Assembly: GCF_002005305.1 (NCBI RefSeq)
Contig: NZ_CP014782.1
Location: 5,146,001-5,210,000, forward strand
Length of the DNA: 64,000 nt
Direction of reading: 5' to 3'
Source of the DNA: Shewanella psychrophila
GTDB taxonomy: Bacteria > Pseudomonadota > Gammaproteobacteria > Enterobacterales > Shewanellaceae
Shown here piece after piece: positions 51,698 through 60,126 of the stretch. Below the pieces are notes generated by a model. That model had not been told where the DNA came from. It did no database searches and worked only from the letters and a program-made list of their open reading frames with translations. Made by a program: the position numbers and the translations under genes. The stretch's first letter is position 1. Every line of letters begins with the position of its first letter.

Positions 51698-52567
51698 ATG
51701 AAAAATTATTATAAGCAAATACTCTTGGGCCTATTTATATCCAGCCCACTAATATTTACTCCATTGAGCTATGGTGCCAGTGGCATAGTGTTTATCCATG
51801 GAACAGGCAATCAAACCGATTCTGCAAATGATTATTGGTCACGAGAATTTATCGACTCCGTTAGGCAAGGCATACCCGAGCCAGCTAACTACCAAGTGAT
51901 CAACTGTGATTTCGACCAGTATATGTGGGATGAGGCCGCTGCAGGTTGTTTGGCAAATCAGCTACACACATTTATACAGAGTAAGAATATCGATGATCTA
52001 GTCATGATCACTCACTCCAATGGCGGAAATATTGTCAGATGGATATTATCTAACCCCACCTGGGACGGCCGCTATATCGATATTATCAATGCCACCAGCC
52101 GAGTCATAGCTCTGGCTCCCTCTAGTGGCGGTACCCCATTAGCAGATGCAGTGAATCAAGGTAGCGTTTTTGAAAGCACCTTGGGCTGGCTTCTGGGTTA
52201 TGACAGCGACGCAGTCAAACAACAAGTGAGCTGGATGAGCTATTACAACAGCACTTGGCTTAACGGGACTCAAAACCGCCCGAGTTTAGGCAAGCCATTT
52301 GAAGTCGTCGTGGGCTCGGATGTGGATTCGGCCATCTGGGACGGTGACAGCTACTGTGGAGGCTACCAATACCAAGTCGCACTCGAGACCACACAGAACT
52401 GGCTAGATGATTGCTCCGACGGATTCTTAGAATGCAGCTCACAGACTGCTGCCGGCACGGTCTGGTTTACCGATAAACAAAAAACAGCAGGAAGTGAACC
52501 CCTGAGTCACCAACAAAGCAGACTAGCTTGCTTCAATCTCGATAGCTTGATCCGCAACCATATATAG
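51698..52567 (+). CDS. Secreted lipase-like alpha/beta hydrolase
   Basis: 289 aa with a signal peptide (cut near SYGAS). IVFIHGTGNQTDSAND is the oxyanion loop, and MITHSNGGNIVRWIL holds the nucleophile Ser in an HSNGG elbow instead of the usual GxSxG. Six Cys in the mature part can form disulfides, as expected outside the cytoplasm. The His is probably in the C-terminal SEPLSHQQ. It resembles PGAP1/EstA-type lipases. A lipoprotein gene follows 9 nt downstream, so the two form an operon. Confidence 0.85.
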   Translation: MKNYYKQILLGLFISSPLIFTPLSYGASGIVFIHGTGNQTDSANDYWSREFIDSVRQGIPEPANYQVINCDFDQYMWDEAAAGCLANQLHTFIQSKNIDDLVMITHSNGGNIVRWILSNPTWDGRYIDIINATSRVIALAPSSGGTPLADAVNQGSVFESTLGWLLGYDSDAVKQQVSWMSYYNSTWLNGTQNRPSLGKPFEVVVGSDVDSAIWDGDSYCGGYQYQVALETTQNWLDDCSDGFLECSSQTAAGTVWFTDKQKTAGSEPLSHQQSRLACFNLDSLIRNHI

Positions 52568-52576
52568 GAGCTCAAC

Positions 52577-53872
52577 ATGAAACATTTTAAATTGATGCTG
52601 GTGACACTATCGATATCTGCCCTGCTTACTGCCTGTCAGGATGAAACCACTACAGCACCTCAGGATACTCAAGTTCAGAGCTTCACACAGGCATCATTAT
52701 CGGTGCCTCAACAGGGGGACTTTAGCGTGACAGAAGTCACCGACCCACAACTGCCGCCGATTAACAGTAGCAAAGAACCCTTAAGCTTTATCAGTGTGCC
52801 AGCAAAGACATTTACCATAAGCCCACCACCCAGTTCTCATTCGAGCACCAGTGATGAATATTGGACCACAGTCACTGGCACCGAGTTAAATCAGGGCATT
52901 AGCCTCTCCATCAGTCAAGCCTCTAGCGTTATCCGTATTTCACCAAGAGCAGACATGAGTTCAGGCTCCTTGATGCATAGTAAGGCTATCTCTCCCGAAA
53001 AGATCCAACTGCTCAATCTAGATAACAAATCGGGTGCCAGCAAGTCTTCATCAAATATTCATTCAATGGCTGACCCACAAGCCTTAGCTACAGCAGGGCT
53101 CACAGATGATTCTAGCGCCCTCACCATGTCTTCCAGCGCTAAGCCTGGGAAATACCAACTCAAGGTTTCCGAGCCTTTAGAGTCTACATCGAGTTATCTG
53201 GTTAATGTGAAAGAGAAGCACTCCCCCTACCAGCTTAAGCTCACAAGTAAGATCAGAGTCTCCAGTCAATCCCGGACTCTAGACTTTAAGCTTGCCCTGA
53301 CTAATAGCCATCAACAATTCAAGCCCACGGCGAGTTTAAAGCACTCAGATGGTAGCTATCAGGCTCTCAATCTTATGCCTAATAATGGCCAGTGGCAGGT
53401 ACAACTGCCTGAAACCTTAGCCATGCCAAACAGCAATCAGGGATTAAGTGAGATACAGATAGACATGCAGACTAATGTTAATGGCACCCAAGTCATCAGA
53501 ACCGTGAAAACCGCCTTCAAGCAATTCGTGCCTTCGGCCAAACTCCAGCAACAAGTAAACACTCGCTGGCTTGAAGGTATTCCTGCTAGCATCGACTTTA
53601 GCTTAGACATTGCCGATGAGGGTCGCTTCGCCCTCTCAGCTTACCTGACGGGAACCAATTCTTCAGGTCAAGATCAGATGATTTTAAAAACAGAGTCAGC
53701 AAACTGGCTTACCTTAGATAATTCAACCATTCAGCTGAAATTAGACTCGAAATTAATCCAAAGTTCCGGGCTTGGCGATCCCTTCAAGTTAGTGGGCTTA
53801 GAGCTAAAAGATCAGGGACAGATGAGCAGACTGAGTTATCAGCAAGAGGCTCTGATACTCAAACAAAAATAG
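52577..53872 (+). CDS. Secreted lipoprotein (DUF4785-like), partner of the lipase
   Basis: 431 aa with a lipoprotein signal (lipobox LTAC). The mature part is rich in beta-strand-type Ser/Thr segments: TVTGTELNQGISLSISQASSVIRISP, YQLKVSEPLESTSSYLVNVKEK, and repeated Ig-like strands. The layout resembles DUF4785, a family often encoded beside secreted hydrolases; this is from memory. A chaperone or surface-anchor role for the lipase is inference from the 9-nt spacing. Confidence 0.65.
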   Translation: MKHFKLMLVTLSISALLTACQDETTTAPQDTQVQSFTQASLSVPQQGDFSVTEVTDPQLPPINSSKEPLSFISVPAKTFTISPPPSSHSSTSDEYWTTVTGTELNQGISLSISQASSVIRISPRADMSSGSLMHSKAISPEKIQLLNLDNKSGASKSSSNIHSMADPQALATAGLTDDSSALTMSSSAKPGKYQLKVSEPLESTSSYLVNVKEKHSPYQLKLTSKIRVSSQSRTLDFKLALTNSHQQFKPTASLKHSDGSYQALNLMPNNGQWQVQLPETLAMPNSNQGLSEIQIDMQTNVNGTQVIRTVKTAFKQFVPSAKLQQQVNTRWLEGIPASIDFSLDIADEGRFALSAYLTGTNSSGQDQMILKTESANWLTLDNSTIQLKLDSKLIQSSGLGDPFKLVGLELKDQGQMSRLSYQQEALILKQK

Positions 53873-53896
53873 CTTAGTAATATTTTCAATATGATA

Positions 53897-53932
53897 ACCA
53901 TAGAAAGCACTCTTTTGCGTGCTTTCTATGGT
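53897..53932. terminator. Bidirectional hairpin between convergent genes
   Basis: 14-bp perfect inverted repeat (ACCATAGAAAGCAC and its complement) around 8 nt. It lacks a clear T tract, but sits exactly between two converging stops. Confidence 0.7.
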
Positions 53933-53937
53933 CTGAA

Positions 53938-55104
53938 TTAATGGCTTTTCATCGCGTGTAGTTTAGCTTGATACCTGATCTTATTATCCTCGTCGCGAGT
54001 AAGACTCAAGGCTTTCTCCATATTCTTCTTCGCCAGACGTTCATTCCCTGTGGCCCAATAAGCCCGAGACAAACCAAAGTAAAATTCATGACGATAATCA
54101 GCCTTATCTACCGCCCTCTTATACCAGAGTAATGCATCTTGATATTCTCTATCGAAATAAGCCTGTTGCGCCATATCATAGTAGTAATAGGGATTCGCAA
54201 TTCGATCTAGCTCGAGTACTTTATGAATTTTAGCCCATTCATCTAACCGGTCTTGGGAACCCAATAAGATGGCATAATTATATAGCGCATTCATATTGTG
54301 CTCGCTGACACTTAACGCCAATTTATACAAGGTTTCCGCTTGCTGATCTAAGCCTTTGTAGCGATAAAGCACGGCTAAGGTATTCAAGGCAGGCACATAA
54401 TCGGATTTCTGTTGCAGGCCTAACTTTAACAGACCATAGGCTTTATCATAATCCCCTATCACCAGAGACTCGGCCGCGACATTATTATAAAACATGGCAA
54501 GCACAGTCTGCTTGTCGACTCTTGTCTTGCTATATGCCCTTACGGCTCTCTCAGGCAGAAAATCTATCTGTATCGCCCTTGTGGAGACAAATATTCTATC
54601 AGAGGTTTTTCTGGGTATTAAACGTAAATTCACATGACCGTTGATCAGATAAAAATTACCTTGCTTGTCCCACACTGGTGGCACTTCAATGTCCTGAAAC
54701 TCTACATCCACTCCGACGACATCGGCTAATGCTGCCGTAAGTAACACCAAAGACATGCAATTTCCGGCACGATCTCCATAGGTTTCGCCTGCCGTTCGCG
54801 TTCTGTAGTCGCGATACTCGAACCCTCCATTTTCGGCATCGATATAATTGGCTAACCACTCATGGGGTAAGATGTCCTTATTGCTGAGTGTTGTAGCACG
54901 CCTAAATTGCTGGTACACCTCTCTCTTTGCCGAATCTCTCAGGAGTAACAGATTTTCGGCAGGAGGTAATCCGGTGACAATACCGAAGTGTTCATCATAG
55001 AAATATTGACTAATATTATTGACTTGTTTCGACTCAGACGTTGCACTGCAAGCCTGGAGCAGGAGAAGAAAGAGCACACCAATTGCGGATGGGATTTTCA
55101 CCAT
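53938..55104 (-). CDS. Transglutaminase-like plus TPR lipoprotein
   Basis: 388 aa from ATG 55104. Lipoprotein signal with lipobox LQAC. The first half looks like a transglutaminase-like domain: the Cys in RAGNCMSLVLL and the His in INGHVNLRL are placed for catalysis. The second half has tetratricopeptide repeats (YDKAYGLLKLGLQ, ALNTLAVLYRYKGLDQQAETLYKLA, DALLWYKRAVDKADYRHEFYFGLSRAYW). Probably an envelope protein that binds or cross-links partners. Function not known. Confidence 0.8.
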   Translation of the reverse strand: MVKIPSAIGVLFLLLLQACSATSESKQVNNISQYFYDEHFGIVTGLPPAENLLLLRDSAKREVYQQFRRATTLSNKDILPHEWLANYIDAENGGFEYRDYRTRTAGETYGDRAGNCMSLVLLTAALADVVGVDVEFQDIEVPPVWDKQGNFYLINGHVNLRLIPRKTSDRIFVSTRAIQIDFLPERAVRAYSKTRVDKQTVLAMFYNNVAAESLVIGDYDKAYGLLKLGLQQKSDYVPALNTLAVLYRYKGLDQQAETLYKLALSVSEHNMNALYNYAILLGSQDRLDEWAKIHKVLELDRIANPYYYYDMAQQAYFDREYQDALLWYKRAVDKADYRHEFYFGLSRAYWATGNERLAKKNMEKALSLTRDEDNKIRYQAKLHAMKSH

Positions 55105-55216
55105 AGGTCTCAAGCCTTAAGTTTCGATATCCTTGGTGTAGCTTACGCCATGATTAAAATTTACGCAGATAATAAAAGTTACAAAAGATTAACAATGTAA
55201 TTTCTTGATAATTGGA

Positions 55217-55573
55217 TCACTTGATAGCTTGCTCAGCCTGATCGCCAACTGCATCCACCTGAATATAGACATCGCGCTTCTGATACTGATAAGGCCTATA
55301 AAACAAGCCATGGCATGAATAATATGCGTAGGGTCTGGAAAGCAAAATACAGCCAGCAGGAAGGGCTTGTAAGATCTGTATCTGTTGTTGCATTCTCAAG
55401 GCTTCTTGCCATTCATGATCCCGTAAAACCTGATCTCTCACGGCAAAGGCATCGAAAGGTTCGCTGGACTTGCGCACCACGACTTGTCCGGCATGACTAA
55501 ACGCTGACAGGGATAGTACGCCTAAAATGAAGAAAGCTAAACTAGTCTTGCCTTGACTCTTAATAATTGACAT
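55217..55573 (-). CDS. Small secreted protein of unknown function
   Basis: 118 aa with a signal peptide (cut near SHAGQ). The mature part is basic to neutral, with an internal aromatic stretch SRPYAYYSCHGLFYRPYQY and two Cys. No family recognised. It lies 112 bp upstream of the transglutaminase-TPR gene on the same strand and may be co-transcribed. Confidence 0.7.
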   Translation of the reverse strand: MSIIKSQGKTSLAFFILGVLSLSAFSHAGQVVVRKSSEPFDAFAVRDQVLRDHEWQEALRMQQQIQILQALPAGCILLSRPYAYYSCHGLFYRPYQYQKRDVYIQVDAVGDQAEQAIK

Positions 55574-55628
55574 TGCTTACTCCCCATTCATGTTCAAAGC
55601 ACATCTGTCTTCTATGTATCATACAAAA

Positions 55629-55651
55629 AAACAGGGCATTATGCCCTGTTT
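55629..55651 (-). terminator. Terminator after amtB
   Basis: AAACAGGGCAT and ATGCCCTGTTT separated by one T. On the minus strand the run continues with T. It is 45 bp after the amtB stop. Confidence 0.85.
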
Positions 55652-55696
55652 GATTTGTGTCGAGTCGAAGCCTACGAGTGTAGGCTCTTTTCTAGT

Positions 55697-56947
55697 TTAA
55701 CGGGCACTCTTGACTGAAACGAATTCAGGGTAAGCATCAATACCACAATCTGAAGCATCCATCCCCTTATACTCATCTTCCTCGGTAACACGGATCCCCA
55801 TAGTCACCTTAAGTATGTACCAGGCCACAAATGAGGCTGAGAATACCCAGGCAAAGATTACGCCTGCACCATAAAGTTGGCCTAGGACCGTTGCATCTGC
55901 ATTCGACAAAGGCACTAGCATCAGACCGAAGAAACCAGCTACACCATGAACTGAGATAGCACCGACGGGATCATCAATCTTAACCCTATCCAATGCCACA
56001 ATGGAGAAAATAACCAGACCACCAGCAATCAGGCCTATCACGGCAGCAAAGGCAATTGAAGGTGATAATGGATCGGCAGTAATCGCCACCAATCCAGCTA
56101 ATGCGCCATTGAGTATCATGGTCAGATCCGCTTTTCCCCACACCATCTTGCATACAACCAGTGCCGATACCGCACCAAACGCCGCCGCAGAATTGGTATT
56201 AAGGAAAATTTTAGCCACCGCAGTTGCATTTTCAGCATCGGATAGCAGTAACTGTGAACCACCGTTAAAGCCAAACCATCCCATCCACAAAATAAACATA
56301 CCTAGTGTAGCCATAGGTAAGTTTGAACCCGGAATTGGATTAATTTGTCCATTAGAACCATATTTTCCCTTGCGGGCACCTAGTAAAAGAACGCCGGCAA
56401 TCGCTGCAGCCGCACCAGCCATATGAACGATACCACTACCGGCGAAATCGACAAATCCAGCTTCAGATAGAAAGCCACCTCCCCAGGTCCAATAACCCTC
56501 AACTGGATAAATAAAGGCTGTCATGACGACAGAAAAAGCTAAGAAAGCCCATAGTTTCATGCGCTCGGCTACTGCACCCGAAACGATAGACATAGCGGTA
56601 GCGACAAACACCACCTGAAAAAAGAAATCTGACTCGAGCGCATGATCCGCACCGTCGGCCTGGCTTCCAATAAATGTACCTATAGAAGGTAACCAACCGC
56701 CTTCCCCATTATCGACATACATGATGTTATACCCCACGATCAGATACATCACACAGGCTATCGAATACAGACACACGTTTTTGGTTAAAATTTCTGTGGT
56801 GTTCTTAGAGCGAACGAGCCCTGCTTCCAGCATGGCAAAACCTGCCGCCATCCACATGACTAATGCACCAGAAATCAAGAAATAAAAGGTGTCCAGTGCA
56901 AACCTTAATTCAGAAACTGTTACCCCTAATTTAGCTAAATCTTCCAT
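55697..56947 (-). CDS. amtB: Ammonium transporter
   Basis: 416 aa from ATG 56947 (GTG 56950 is an alternative). Eleven to twelve membrane segments. The twin pore His are visible in VDFAGSGIVHMAGAAAA and ISVHGVAGFFGLMLVP, and the phenylalanine gate region in FFFQVVFVATAMSIVSGAVAERM. AmtB conducts ammonium and is blocked by GlnK when nitrogen is plentiful. The glnK gene lies 12 nt upstream in the same operon. Confidence 0.95.
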   Translation of the reverse strand: MEDLAKLGVTVSELRFALDTFYFLISGALVMWMAAGFAMLEAGLVRSKNTTEILTKNVCLYSIACVMYLIVGYNIMYVDNGEGGWLPSIGTFIGSQADGADHALESDFFFQVVFVATAMSIVSGAVAERMKLWAFLAFSVVMTAFIYPVEGYWTWGGGFLSEAGFVDFAGSGIVHMAGAAAAIAGVLLLGARKGKYGSNGQINPIPGSNLPMATLGMFILWMGWFGFNGGSQLLLSDAENATAVAKIFLNTNSAAAFGAVSALVVCKMVWGKADLTMILNGALAGLVAITADPLSPSIAFAAVIGLIAGGLVIFSIVALDRVKIDDPVGAISVHGVAGFFGLMLVPLSNADATVLGQLYGAGVIFAWVFSASFVAWYILKVTMGIRVTEEDEYKGMDASDCGIDAYPEFVSVKSAR

Positions 56948-56959
56948 CACGCTTCTCCC

Positions 56960-57298
56960 TTATAGTGCTTCGCTATCGGTCTCGCCCGTACGAATACGGA
57001 TAACCTGTTCTAGGTCGGTGACAAAAATTTTGCCATCTCCAATCTTGCCTGTACGGGCTGCATTGGTAATCGATTCAATCAGCAGCTCCAGATTTTCGGC
57101 CTTAGTCGCAATGTCTAATTTAACCTTAGGAAGGAAGTCCACCTGATACTCGGCGCCTCGATACAGCTCGGTATGCCCTTTCTGACGACCGAAACCTTTA
57201 ACTTCAGTTACTGTCATCCCCTCTATACCCACTCCAGCTATAGCTTCGCGGACATCGTCCAATTTGAACGGTTTAATGATAGCGCTGACCAGTTTCAT
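56960..57298 (-). CDS. glnK: Nitrogen regulatory protein P-II (GlnK type)
   Basis: 112 aa, the normal P-II length, from ATG 57298 with a GGAGG 5 nt upstream; the frame also opens from TTG 57310. Uridylylation site Tyr 51 lies in RGAEYQVDFLP of the T-loop. The PROSITE-type signatures TEVKGFGRQKGH and GKIGDGKIFVTDLEQVIRIRTGE are complete. It binds ATP and 2-oxoglutarate and regulates AmtB. Its place directly before amtB identifies it as GlnK rather than GlnB. Confidence 0.95.
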   Translation of the reverse strand: MKLVSAIIKPFKLDDVREAIAGVGIEGMTVTEVKGFGRQKGHTELYRGAEYQVDFLPKVKLDIATKAENLELLIESITNAARTGKIGDGKIFVTDLEQVIRIRTGETDSEAL

Positions 57299-57343
57299 TC
57301 TGACCTCCAAGGTATTTTGGTTATTTATTTCTAATTCTAACTA

Positions 57344-57359
57344 TTCAATCATCAGGCCA
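57344..57359 (-). promoter_or_regulatory. Weak candidate sigma54 promoter of glnK-amtB
   Basis: Minus strand TGGCCTGATGATTGAA, to compare with TGGCACG-N4-TTGC. The -24 GG is present, but the -12 reads GA instead of GC. It is at the right distance from glnK (about 46 nt). Confidence 0.35.
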
Positions 57360-57422
57360 ACTCAACAAACCATTAACTTTTAATGAGTTAATAAAATAAT
57401 GGTAAATACCACCGAATATAAA

Positions 57423-57439
57423 TGCACCAAATAAGTGCG
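57423..57439. promoter_or_regulatory. Candidate NtrC box upstream of glnK
   Basis: TGCACC-AAATA-AGTGCG agrees with TGCACC-N5-GGTGCA at 10 of 12 positions. It lies about 80-100 bp upstream of the proposed sigma54 start, the usual enhancer position. Confidence 0.5.
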
Positions 57440-57479
57440 AATATTCACGGCTCGCACAGATATAGCGCACACTAACTTT

Positions 57480-57686
57480 TGGATTAGTTATGGCTTTAGC
57501 CAGCCTATAGGGGGAGTTAAATAAAATGAGTCAGAAAGCAGAAGAGCATTAAATGAATAGATGGGTAAGATAAGGATATAATTCGGAGAGTTTCTGATTC
57601 TTTGATTTTCAAATTGTGAAATAGAGGTTTTACGCGATGTTATTCCAATGACACCTTACCGCTTATCACAAGGTGTCATTTTTTTA
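57480..57686 (+). ncRNA. Possible small RNA or leader with a rho-independent terminator
   Basis: A perfect 11-bp inverted repeat (57647-57657 and 57670-57680, 12-nt loop) is followed by seven T on the plus strand, a textbook plus-strand terminator. No plus-strand gene lies upstream of it. A GGGGGAG at about 57510 is followed by an 8-codon ORF (MSQKAEEH). This may mark a short plus-strand transcript or sRNA; the promoter is not clear. Confidence 0.4.
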
Positions 57687-57737
57687 TAGGGCGTTCTCTT
57701 GTAGCTAACAACCTATAGCTTAAGACTATTCTTGTAT

Positions 57738-58796
57738 TTATTTCCTAATAAAATAGATCGCTACGCCACTGAATATCAGTGCAGGCATCATGGCTCCGAG
57801 GAAAGCTGGTAGTCCATAAACCAGAGTCAGCGGCCCGAATATTTCACTGCTGATATAGAAGGTGAAACCAGCTATCACACCTAGCAATACACGTGCCCCC
57901 ATGGTCACGGTTCTCAACGGACCAAACACGAATGAGAGCGCCACCAACATCATCACCGCAACTGTGACTGGCTGCATAATTTTACGCCATAGCGCCAGCT
58001 CATAACGGCCAGAATCTTGGTTGTTCACCTTGAGATAATCTAAGTAGCCCATCAAACCTTGAATAGAAAGTGATTCGGGCTTGACCGAGACGACACTCAA
58101 TTTATCTGGGGTCAGAGTCGATTCCCAGCGATACAGAGTCAGATCTGTCAATGTCACCTTATCCTTGGTCAAATCTGTTTGCCTGACATCGATAAGACGC
58201 CAATGATCGTTAGAATATATGCCCCGCTCGGCATGTATAGTCTTCACTAAGGTCAAGGTAGTATCGAATTCATACAAGGTAATATTACGTAGACTGTTAA
58301 TATTTTCCACTTCGCCAATATTGACGAACAGATCGCCATCTTTTGCCCAGATCCCACGACTAGATTTGATCAGGCTACCACCAGATACCTTGAATGCTTG
58401 CAGTTCATTAGCACGTCTTTCCGCCGCTGGTGCCCCCCACTCACCGAGCGCCATAATAATCAACATCAAGGGGACTGCAGTTTTCATTGCCGACAGAGTG
58501 ATTTGAAAACGAGACAAACCAGAAGACTGCATCACGACGAGTTCCGAGCTCGATGCCAACATTCCCATGCCGATCAAAGCACCAAGCAATACCGCCATAG
58601 GGAAGAACATCTCAATATCCCGGGGAATAAGAAACAGTACATAGATGCCAGCATCGAGCATGGTATAGCTACCACGCCCTACAACACGAAGTTGATCAAC
58701 CCATTTTATGATGCCAGACAAACCGGTGAGGATAAGCAGACACAGTGCCGATGTACTCATTAAAGTTCTGGCAATATATAAGTCTAATATCTTCAC
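57738..58796 (-). CDS. lptG: LPS export ABC transporter permease LptG
   Basis: 352 aa, GTG start overlapping the lptF stop by 4 nt. Three N-terminal membrane helices (about 10-120), a periplasmic beta-jellyroll of about 150 residues, and three C-terminal helices. GMLASSSELVVMQSSGLS and GEWGAPAAERRANELQA are family signatures. With LptF and LptB it extracts lipopolysaccharide from the inner membrane for transport to the surface. Essential in most Gram-negative bacteria. Confidence 0.95.
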   Translation of the reverse strand: MKILDLYIARTLMSTSALCLLILTGLSGIIKWVDQLRVVGRGSYTMLDAGIYVLFLIPRDIEMFFPMAVLLGALIGMGMLASSSELVVMQSSGLSRFQITLSAMKTAVPLMLIIMALGEWGAPAAERRANELQAFKVSGGSLIKSSRGIWAKDGDLFVNIGEVENINSLRNITLYEFDTTLTLVKTIHAERGIYSNDHWRLIDVRQTDLTKDKVTLTDLTLYRWESTLTPDKLSVVSVKPESLSIQGLMGYLDYLKVNNQDSGRYELALWRKIMQPVTVAVMMLVALSFVFGPLRTVTMGARVLLGVIAGFTFYISSEIFGPLTLVYGLPAFLGAMMPALIFSGVAIYFIRK

Positions 58797-59905
58797 GCAT
58801 CAGCCCTCTTACGCTTAAATATCCCGCTCAGTTTAGCACCGGAAGGACGCTCTTTACCTAAGAGTAATATGCCTAAGAAGAGGGCGGATGCATGTATCCA
58901 CCACATACCCAGATACTCAGGTATCACACCATCTTCTAACGCTTTACGTCCGGCAATCATCAGACCAAAATACCCCAGATAGAGTAGTATCGCCGGGAAC
59001 ATCTTGGCGAATTTTCCTTGGCGTACATTAACTCTGGCCATTGGTACGGCAATGAGGGTCATTAAAGGAATAGCTAAGGGAATGGCCAGTCGCCAATGGA
59101 ATTCAGCCGTTGCAGCGGGTCCCTCTAGATCCATCAGCTCATTGATAGGCATGGCAGAGAGCTTACGGCGGCGTTCATCGACCGCTTGCTCCTTGATTTG
59201 CATCTGATAGCTACCAAATTCGATGATCTGAAAATCGACTTGTTTAGGCGTCGCCTGGTATTGCACACCGTCACTTAATTGCAGTCTCTGGCTTCCGGTT
59301 TCGTCCTCGATGACCTTACCACCTTCGGCAACCACAATATTACTGATACCAGATTCATCATCCGGATCAGGTAGTTGTGCTACGAACACCTTGTCTAGCT
59401 CATTATTTCGGCCAATTCGTTCGACAAATAGCACGGCTCTACCATTGGGACTGGTCTGAAAACGTCCCTGAGTAATAGCAGCCAGCCCCGCTTCAGACTG
59501 AGCATGCTCGAGCACCTGGTTCTGCTTCTCTTCGGCCCAAGGCGTAACATAAACCGACAACATACTGGTAAAAATCATATTACCCACGGCCAATAATAGG
59601 GTCACTCGAGTGATATACCACTCGCTCACCCCTACACCGTGAAGAATAACCATCTCACTGTCGGCATACATTCGGCCATGAGCCATTAAAATACCGAGGA
59701 ATAAACTCAACGGTATAACCAGAACAGCCAGATAAGGTAAATTAAGACCTAATAGGGTCAAGACTAACGAAGCTGGAAATTCTCCATCAGATGCATCTGC
59801 GAGTACACGAACAAAATGTTGGCTTATAAAAATAGCTAAAAGTACTAAAAGAACGGCTATTTGTGCCTTTAAAACTTCTCGAATCAAATATCTAAATACA
59901 ATCAC
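58793..59905 (-). CDS. lptF: LPS export ABC transporter permease LptF
   Basis: 370 aa, GTG start. FRYLIREVLKAQIAVLLVLL opens the first membrane helix. ILMAHGRMYADSEMVILHGVGVS is the conserved coupling segment, and the periplasmic domain runs from about 130 to 270. Forms a heterodimer with LptG (next gene, 4-nt overlap) and works with LptB2. The lptFG pair divergent from pepA is an arrangement conserved in gammaproteobacteria. Confidence 0.95.
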   Translation of the reverse strand: MIVFRYLIREVLKAQIAVLLVLLAIFISQHFVRVLADASDGEFPASLVLTLLGLNLPYLAVLVIPLSLFLGILMAHGRMYADSEMVILHGVGVSEWYITRVTLLLAVGNMIFTSMLSVYVTPWAEEKQNQVLEHAQSEAGLAAITQGRFQTSPNGRAVLFVERIGRNNELDKVFVAQLPDPDDESGISNIVVAEGGKVIEDETGSQRLQLSDGVQYQATPKQVDFQIIEFGSYQMQIKEQAVDERRRKLSAMPINELMDLEGPAATAEFHWRLAIPLAIPLMTLIAVPMARVNVRQGKFAKMFPAILLYLGYFGLMIAGRKALEDGVIPEYLGMWWIHASALFLGILLLGKERPSGAKLSGIFKRKRADA

Positions 59906-60126
59906 AGGCTGGATCCGGTCCCTAAACTTATAATTATGCTGGTATCAGGTCAACTTTCATGTAGACTGTCTACTTTTGGTAGTTTTGTAACCAGCTATTA
60001 ACTAAATATGGTATAAAAACACCTAAAAAAACAAACTTTGATGTACCAAATTTAGGCCCGTTTTGGGCACAAGCAGACATTATCTAATAAATAATAAAAT
60101 TTGTCTTTAAGAATCTAGGAGAGCTC

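Noticed and set aside
56001..56426. 141-codon plus-strand frame inside amtB
   Set aside because: It mirrors the hydrophobic codons of amtB and is Pro/Ala/Thr-rich as such shadows are.
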